Assembly: GCA_021443235.1 (NCBI GenBank)
Contig: JABUUJ010000020.1
Location: 1 to 11,140 of the forward strand
DNA length: 11,140 bases
Reading direction: 5' to 3'
Origin: Muribaculaceae bacterium
GTDB taxonomy: Bacteria > Bacteroidota > Bacteroidia > Bacteroidales > Muribaculaceae
Shown here in pieces: positions 7,943 to 11,140 of this stretch. The position numbers and the translations under genes were made by a program. The notes under the pieces are model-generated. The model worked only from the letters and a program-made list of their open reading frames with translations. It did no database searches and was not told the DNA's origin. Each line of letters starts with the position of its first letter. The stretch's first letter is position 1.

Positions 7943-8289
7943 TTCTTTATTGCATCTAAGATTCTTTGTATAAATTTCTCTGACTCGGGATATAGCTCTA
8001 CCTCTTTCTTCAGTAGGGCCTCTGCCTGGGCGGTTTTTCCTTTCTTGAAGTAAAGGTAGCCAAGCTCGGCGCACATTCCCGGAGGAGCAACCTTGCGGGC
8101 ACCGCTGGGGTTGTCAATGATTTGCTGATAGGTAGCAATGAGTTTTTCCTCGTTTTTCTCGGTGGGTTCCTTTGTGTAGGCATAGGAGGCCTTCTCATAG
8201 TCCTTCCACGAATAAAGCTCTTTTTGCGAGCCGCACGATGCCAGTAGAAGCACTAAAGTGCACGATGCTAATAGTTTTGCCGTTTTCAT
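7939..8289 (-). CDS. DUF4810-family lipoprotein
   Basis: 116 residues. The N-terminus is a lipoprotein signal (MKTAKLLASCTLVLLLASC, lipidated Cys19; the earlier Cys10 is inside the hydrophobic core). The rest is mostly helical: a first helix pair around YSWKDYEKASYAYTKEPTEK, then the DUF4810 hallmark APPGMCAELGYLYFKKGKTA followed by LLKKEVELYPESEKFI. The pattern looks like a TPR-type helical repeat, suggesting a protein-binding role. It overlaps both neighbours by 4 nt (ATGA at 8286-8289 and at 7939-7942), so the three small lipoprotein genes are likely translationally coupled and made in similar amounts. DUF4810 has no established activity; the recurring partnership with CsgG-like and DUF799 proteins is the best clue. 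Confidence 0.92.
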   Translation of the reverse strand: MKTAKLLASCTLVLLLASCGSQKELYSWKDYEKASYAYTKEPTEKNEEKLIATYQQIIDNPSGARKVAPPGMCAELGYLYFKKGKTAQAEALLKKEVELYPESEKFIQRILDAIKK

Positions 8290-8627
8290 AAGTTAATCGT
8301 TTTGGTTTGCTGACTTGTAACATAAATCTCTTGGGAATAGATGACCTGACCTTTATAGGTGATCTCCACATGGCGGCGGCCAGGCTGAATGCCATAGACC
8401 TTGCCGTTGTGCTTCTCGGTGTTTTGCTTGGCGCGCTGCACCTTGGCTGTGAACTGCGTGCTGTCGTCGATTTTCACCTGTACGTCCTTGTTGGCCAGCT
8501 CATCGCTTGAAACCAGGCATATATAGCACATCTCTTGCTGTCCGCCTGCCGTAGCGAAGCTTCCGGTCTTACAGGACGCCACACCGAGCAACAAAATTGC
8601 CGATAAAAATAAAACTAATTTTTTCAT
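8286..8627 (-). CDS. Small lipoprotein with PEGA-like tail, function unknown
   Basis: 113 residues. It begins with a lipoprotein signal (MKKLVLFLSAILLLGVASC, lipidated Cys19). Two further cysteines close together (EMCYICLV, near residues 34 and 37) could pair. From about residue 45 the sequence is beta-rich: VQVKIDDSTQFTAKVQ, then VYGIQPGRRHVEITYKG and IYSQEIYVTSQQTKTINL. The PGRRHVEITYKG segment followed by a strand ending in I-N-L resembles a PEGA-type beta fold, as in surface or periplasmic binding modules. This is pattern recognition, not a firm domain call. It starts 12 nt after the CsgG-family stop and overlaps the DUF4810 start by 4 nt. It may supply the outer-membrane lipid anchor that the CsgG-family protein itself lacks; that is inference. 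Confidence 0.85.
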   Translation of the reverse strand: MKKLVLFLSAILLLGVASCKTGSFATAGGQQEMCYICLVSSDELANKDVQVKIDDSTQFTAKVQRAKQNTEKHNGKVYGIQPGRRHVEITYKGQVIYSQEIYVTSQQTKTINL

Positions 8628-8639
8628 AACTTTCTCAAT

Positions 8640-9581
8640 TTAAATCTCCTGAACAATGTATTTCTCTAAACTGTTGCCATCGATCTCGCCATCGACGATG
8701 TTAACAATCGAATATTCGGTCTCGGCTGTCTCGCCGCCCATCGACTCAATCTTGATGGTGCCCACACGCTTGCCCGGCAACTCAACCATAATGCCCGTCT
8801 GCGGGTTCTTGACCTGGCGACCCTTGGTCATAATTGCCAACTGCATGCCGGGCTTCAAGCCCTGGCTTTGACCGCCGGCAATGATTGTGCCATCGGCATC
8901 ACTTGCCAGAATATAAGACTTCCACTTCTTGTCTTTAAGCTTGTTGATGATATTCTCCACAAGCTGGTCGATTGCCGCGCCTATCGCCTTGTCGCTCAGC
9001 GTAGCGTCATAACCAGCCTTGCCACCAGTGCCCACAAATGTCGACTTGGTGGTCAGATCGGCCGAGCCGTGACCTTCGTCCGAGAAAATGATTTGACCTG
9101 TTGCCACATCAACAAGGCGGACGCTCACCGCAGCCTCAACTGTCTGTGTCTTGGACGAGGTGAACACCTTGGTCTGTCCTGTGGTCTTTCTTCCAAACTC
9201 GGTTATCGAGCCGATAATCATATAGTCGGCACCGATGGCCTGCTGCGACGACTGGCCGTTTTTGTTGGCTTCCTCAAGCAACTGGGCGAGGTCGTTTCGC
9301 TCAAGTAAGATGAACTTGTTGGATGCGCCCAGCTTGGTCGAGAGCAGGTCAAGCGCCTGCTTGCCCATTGGGTCGTTGGCTTTGTCGTAGAACAATCCTT
9401 TGCCATACTCGGTCTCATTCGAGAATCTTCCAATAGCAACCTTGAGTTTCAGTCCTGTTGCCGGAGTCGTTTCCTGTATTACATTCCGCTCCTCCACTAC
9501 GACTTTCTTTTGAGCCACAACGTGCATCGGAACCATAACCATAATCACCAGCAGCAACGAAATTATCCTTTCCTTATTCAT
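8640..9581 (-). CDS. CsgG/HfaB-family protein with extra C-terminal domain, non-lipidated
   Basis: 313 residues, first gene of the operon. CsgG-family proteins form outer-membrane secretion pores (curli) or related assemblies. The core at about 45-218 shows KLKVAIGRFSNETEYGKG, KFILLERNDLAQLLEEANK, IGADYMIIGSITEFG, VSVRLVDVATGQIIFSDEG and LSDKAIGAAIDQLVENIINKL, all typical. The two stretches around 131-150 and 168-195 correspond to CsgG membrane hairpins. Residues 219-313 add a beta-rich domain (ILASDADGTIIAGGQSQGLK, then PGMQLAIM and GTIKIES) reminiscent of FlgT C-terminal domains. The signal peptide ends VVA|Q (near residue 23) with no lipobox, and the whole protein has no cysteine, unlike lipidated E. 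coli CsgG. No curli subunit gene is visible nearby, so a curli role is not supported. Confidence 0.92.
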   Translation of the reverse strand: MNKERIISLLLVIMVMVPMHVVAQKKVVVEERNVIQETTPATGLKLKVAIGRFSNETEYGKGLFYDKANDPMGKQALDLLSTKLGASNKFILLERNDLAQLLEEANKNGQSSQQAIGADYMIIGSITEFGRKTTGQTKVFTSSKTQTVEAAVSVRLVDVATGQIIFSDEGHGSADLTTKSTFVGTGGKAGYDATLSDKAIGAAIDQLVENIINKLKDKKWKSYILASDADGTIIAGGQSQGLKPGMQLAIMTKGRQVKNPQTGIMVELPGKRVGTIKIESMGGETAETEYSIVNIVDGEIDGNSLEKYIVQEI

Positions 9582-9582
9582 A

Positions 9583-9599
9583 TATAAAAAGTTTTTATA
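9583..9599. repeat. 17-nt AT-only palindrome next to the csgG-family start
   Basis: TATAAAAAGTTTTTATA is a perfect inverted repeat around a central G and ends 2 nt upstream of the csgG-family ATG. It could be an operator or a weak leader hairpin, or simply part of the AT-rich leader favoured for translation initiation in this phylum. No function is shown. Confidence 0.7.
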
Positions 9600-9840
9600 A
9601 GTAATTAATGATTTTTATACATTCTTTGACCAAGCCGAGCCGCAATGGTTTAATTCCCACCCAAAAAAAATACAATTCCCCGCATCATTATTCACCAATT
9701 ATTCACCCACGCCAAAACATGCAACCTCAACCAAGATAAAAATAGGGGGCTATATAATTTTTGACACTTGGCTCAGGGAAGGATGAAAACTTTTATTATA
9801 AAGGTGGGGGGTGTGGTTTTTTTGAGAAAAGTCGTTAAAT

Positions 9841-9873
9841 TTTGGTGGGAAAGCAAGTTTTTGTGTAAATTTG
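9841..9873 (+). promoter_or_regulatory. Bacteroidota-type promoter for the flippase-lptE genes
   Basis: A TAAATTTG element at 9866-9873 exactly fits the TAnnTTTG -7 consensus of the Bacteroidota housekeeping sigma factor. TTTG at 9841-9844 serves as -33, with a 21-nt spacer (usual about 19-21). Transcription would start near 9880, leaving a leader of about 44 nt to the GTG at 9924 or about 104 nt to the ATG at 9984. Confidence 0.65.
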
Positions 9874-9923
9874 CAGTTTGTATGTGAGGCGACAACTGTT
9901 GCCCATGAAAAAACTGAAAAGCA

Positions 9924-11009
9924 GTGAACAGATTAACACCGAAAAACGAAACAACCAACGCGGCTCAGCCTCCCGAGGCAAGCATGGGCAAACGCATGCT
10001 GCAGGCAGTACTAAAATATGTGGTGCCTGTGATAATAGGCGTGGGCCTGATATATTTCCTATATAAGAACGTCGACCTGGAGGCGATGATGACAACCCTG
10101 CAGAGCGAGGTCAACTACCTGTGGTTCATTCCCGTGATATGCATCAGCATCATGAGCCACGTGTTCCGCGCCCTGCGCTGGCGGCTGCAGCTGCGCGCCA
10201 TCGGCGTCGGCGCCCCGCTCCACCCTATCGTCAACTCCATCTTTGGCACCTATGCCGTCAACCTGGTGTTTCCGCGCCTGGGCGAGGTGTGGCGCTGCGG
10301 CTACATAGCACAACGCGAGAACGCCTCGTTCACCCAGGTGGTAGGCTCGATGGTTGCCGACCGCCTGAGCGATACCGTCACAGTGCTTGTCCTCACGCTG
10401 GGCACCTTTGCGCTGGCACAGGACGCATTCTATAGCTTCCTCAGCACCTACCCGCAGGTCAAGGACGGCCTCGTGGGCATGGCAACGTCGTGGAAAGTGT
10501 GGCTGCTGGCACTGGCATGCCTTGCCGCGCTGGCATGGCTGGCGACCAGCAAGACGCAGAACGCAATCGTGCTCAAAGTCAAAGGTATGGTAAAAGGGCT
10601 GTGGGACGGCTTTGCGGCAATTGCCCACATGGAGGGCAAGTGGTGGTTCCTGCTCTACACCGTGCTGCTGTGGGGTTGCTACTTCATGCAGCTCTACATT
10701 GCCGCGCAGGCATTCACCTTCACCTGCGACCTCTCAGCGCTCGCCATCCTCGTGCTCTTCGTGCTCTCGAGCATAGGCATGGGCATACCCACCAACGGCG
10801 GCCTGGGCGCATGGCACATGGCCATCATCTTTGGGCTCTCGCTCTATGGCGTGGGCACATTCTCAAGCGAGCACCCCGACGCACAGGCATCGGCATTCGC
10901 AATGCTCGTGTGGGGCATCCAGACACTGCTGCTCATCGTGCTGGGCATCTACGCCTTTGCATGCATCGCAACCGAGAAAAAGAAACCTTCCAACGCCCAA
11001 CAACAATGA
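9924..11009 (+). CDS. Flippase-like / LPG_synthase_TM family membrane protein
   Basis: 361 residues from GTG 9924. It belongs to the lysylphosphatidylglycerol synthase transmembrane (UPF0104, flippase-like) family, whose members occur in lipid or envelope transport contexts; the catalytic lysyl-transfer domain is absent. About eight membrane segments are visible, at about 31-48, 65-80, 149-166, 192-207, 238-258, 270-288, 295-311 and 323-347. Family motifs include HVFRALRWRLQLRAIGV (79-95), NLVFPRLGEVWRCGYIAQRE (113-132), VVGSMVADRLSD (139-150) and IPTNGGLGAWHMA (288-300). The start is uncertain: ATG at 9984 (MGKRMLQAVLKYVVP) would also give a sound protein, and an out-of-frame ATG at 9905 reads a plausible N-terminus (see findings). 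The stop overlaps the lptE-like start by 4 nt. Substrate is not known from sequence. Confidence 0.9.
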   Translation: MNRLTPKNETTNAAQPPEASMGKRMLQAVLKYVVPVIIGVGLIYFLYKNVDLEAMMTTLQSEVNYLWFIPVICISIMSHVFRALRWRLQLRAIGVGAPLHPIVNSIFGTYAVNLVFPRLGEVWRCGYIAQRENASFTQVVGSMVADRLSDTVTVLVLTLGTFALAQDAFYSFLSTYPQVKDGLVGMATSWKVWLLALACLAALAWLATSKTQNAIVLKVKGMVKGLWDGFAAIAHMEGKWWFLLYTVLLWGCYFMQLYIAAQAFTFTCDLSALAILVLFVLSSIGMGIPTNGGLGAWHMAIIFGLSLYGVGTFSSEHPDAQASAFAMLVWGIQTLLLIVLGIYAFACIATEKKKPSNAQQQ

Positions 11010-11140
11010 GACGCATCGCCCTAATCCTGATTATCGCCGCGACGGCACTTGCACAGTCGTGCATCCCAAAATACACGTTTAACGGCGCATCAATCGACTA
11101 CTCCAAGTACAAGACACTGTCGTTCAGCGACTTCCCCATA
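11006..11140 (+). CDS. lptE: LptE-like lipoprotein (5' part only; runs off right edge)
   Basis: 45 residues visible. ATG at 11006 overlaps the flippase stop (ATGA). The N-terminus is a lipoprotein signal, MRRIALILIIAATALAQSC, with lipidated Cys19, followed by IPKYTFNGASIDYSKYKTLS and FSDFPI. This opening (Cys, Y-F-G-ASI, then K-T-S-FP) is what I recognise in Bacteroidota LptE-family proteins, which plug the LptD barrel in lipopolysaccharide insertion. Only the start is seen, so the call depends on the N-terminal motif and remains moderate. Confidence 0.7.
   Translation, partial: MRRIALILIIAATALAQSCIPKYTFNGASIDYSKYKTLSFSDFPI

Larger units (their letters stand above)
9582..9923. other. Divergent AT-rich intergenic region
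   Basis: 342 bp between the CsgG-family gene (leftward) and the flippase-like gene (rightward). It holds a 17-nt palindrome near the csgG start, a good rightward promoter near 9841-9873, and several A/T tracts (9662-9670, 9817-9823). I looked for a leftward TAnnTTTG match for the csgG operon and found none exact. No credible ORF, tRNA or repeat array is seen. Confidence 0.65.

Noticed and set aside
7283..8074. Longer 263-residue version of the DUF799 protein
   Set aside because: The extra 44 residues lie over the DUF4810 gene and would bury the lipoprotein signal; the start at 7942 with ATGA overlap is better.
8640..9581. Curli (csg) locus
   Set aside because: Only a CsgG-family protein is present; no CsgA/B-type repeat subunit, CsgE or CsgF is seen in the window.
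9761..9800. TTGACA at 9761-9766 as a sigma-70-type -35 box
   Set aside because: No -10 element at about 17 nt; the only AT hexamer is too far away, and the Bacteroidota promoter uses a different consensus.

Overview
The window looks like chromosomal DNA of a Bacteroidota member, most likely order Bacteroidales. The strongest evidence is an almost complete type IX secretion system (T9SS, Por/Gld) core, which is confined to this phylum. Supporting signs are several short-lipobox lipoproteins, a TAnnTTTG-type promoter and AT-rich leaders in front of GC-richer genes. Nothing resembles a phage, insertion sequence, CRISPR array, tRNA or rRNA.

Layout. Positions 1-7000 on the minus strand form one gene run, transcribed right to left: porT, porP-like, porK/gldK, porL/gldL, porM/gldM and porN/gldN. 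The last gene runs off the left edge. These encode an outer-membrane biogenesis factor (PorT), a PorP/SprF-family barrel, the periplasmic PorK-PorN ring components and the inner-membrane PorL-PorM rotary motor. Having porT directly upstream of the porPKLMN block is notable, because in Porphyromonas gingivalis porT lies elsewhere.

Positions 7001-7282 hold no convincing gene. They contain an exact 21-bp direct repeat and a strong 12-bp-arm hairpin that probably terminates the next operon. Positions 7283-9581 (minus) are a tight four-gene operon: a CsgG-family protein, a small lipoprotein with a PEGA-like tail, a DUF4810 lipoprotein and a DUF799/GNA1162 lipoprotein. The last three are linked by ATGA overlaps. 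This is an outer-membrane module of unknown cargo. Its CsgG member unusually lacks a lipobox and has an extra C-terminal domain.

Positions 9582-9923 are an AT-rich divergent intergenic region with a good Bacteroidota-type promoter facing right. It drives a flippase-like (LPG_synthase_TM family) membrane protein that overlaps by 4 nt the start of a partial LptE-like lipoprotein, which leaves the right edge. The theme of the whole window is envelope biogenesis and protein export.

The families here are known. I do not see a clearly new system. The least characterised part is the CsgG/PEGA-like/DUF4810/DUF799 operon.
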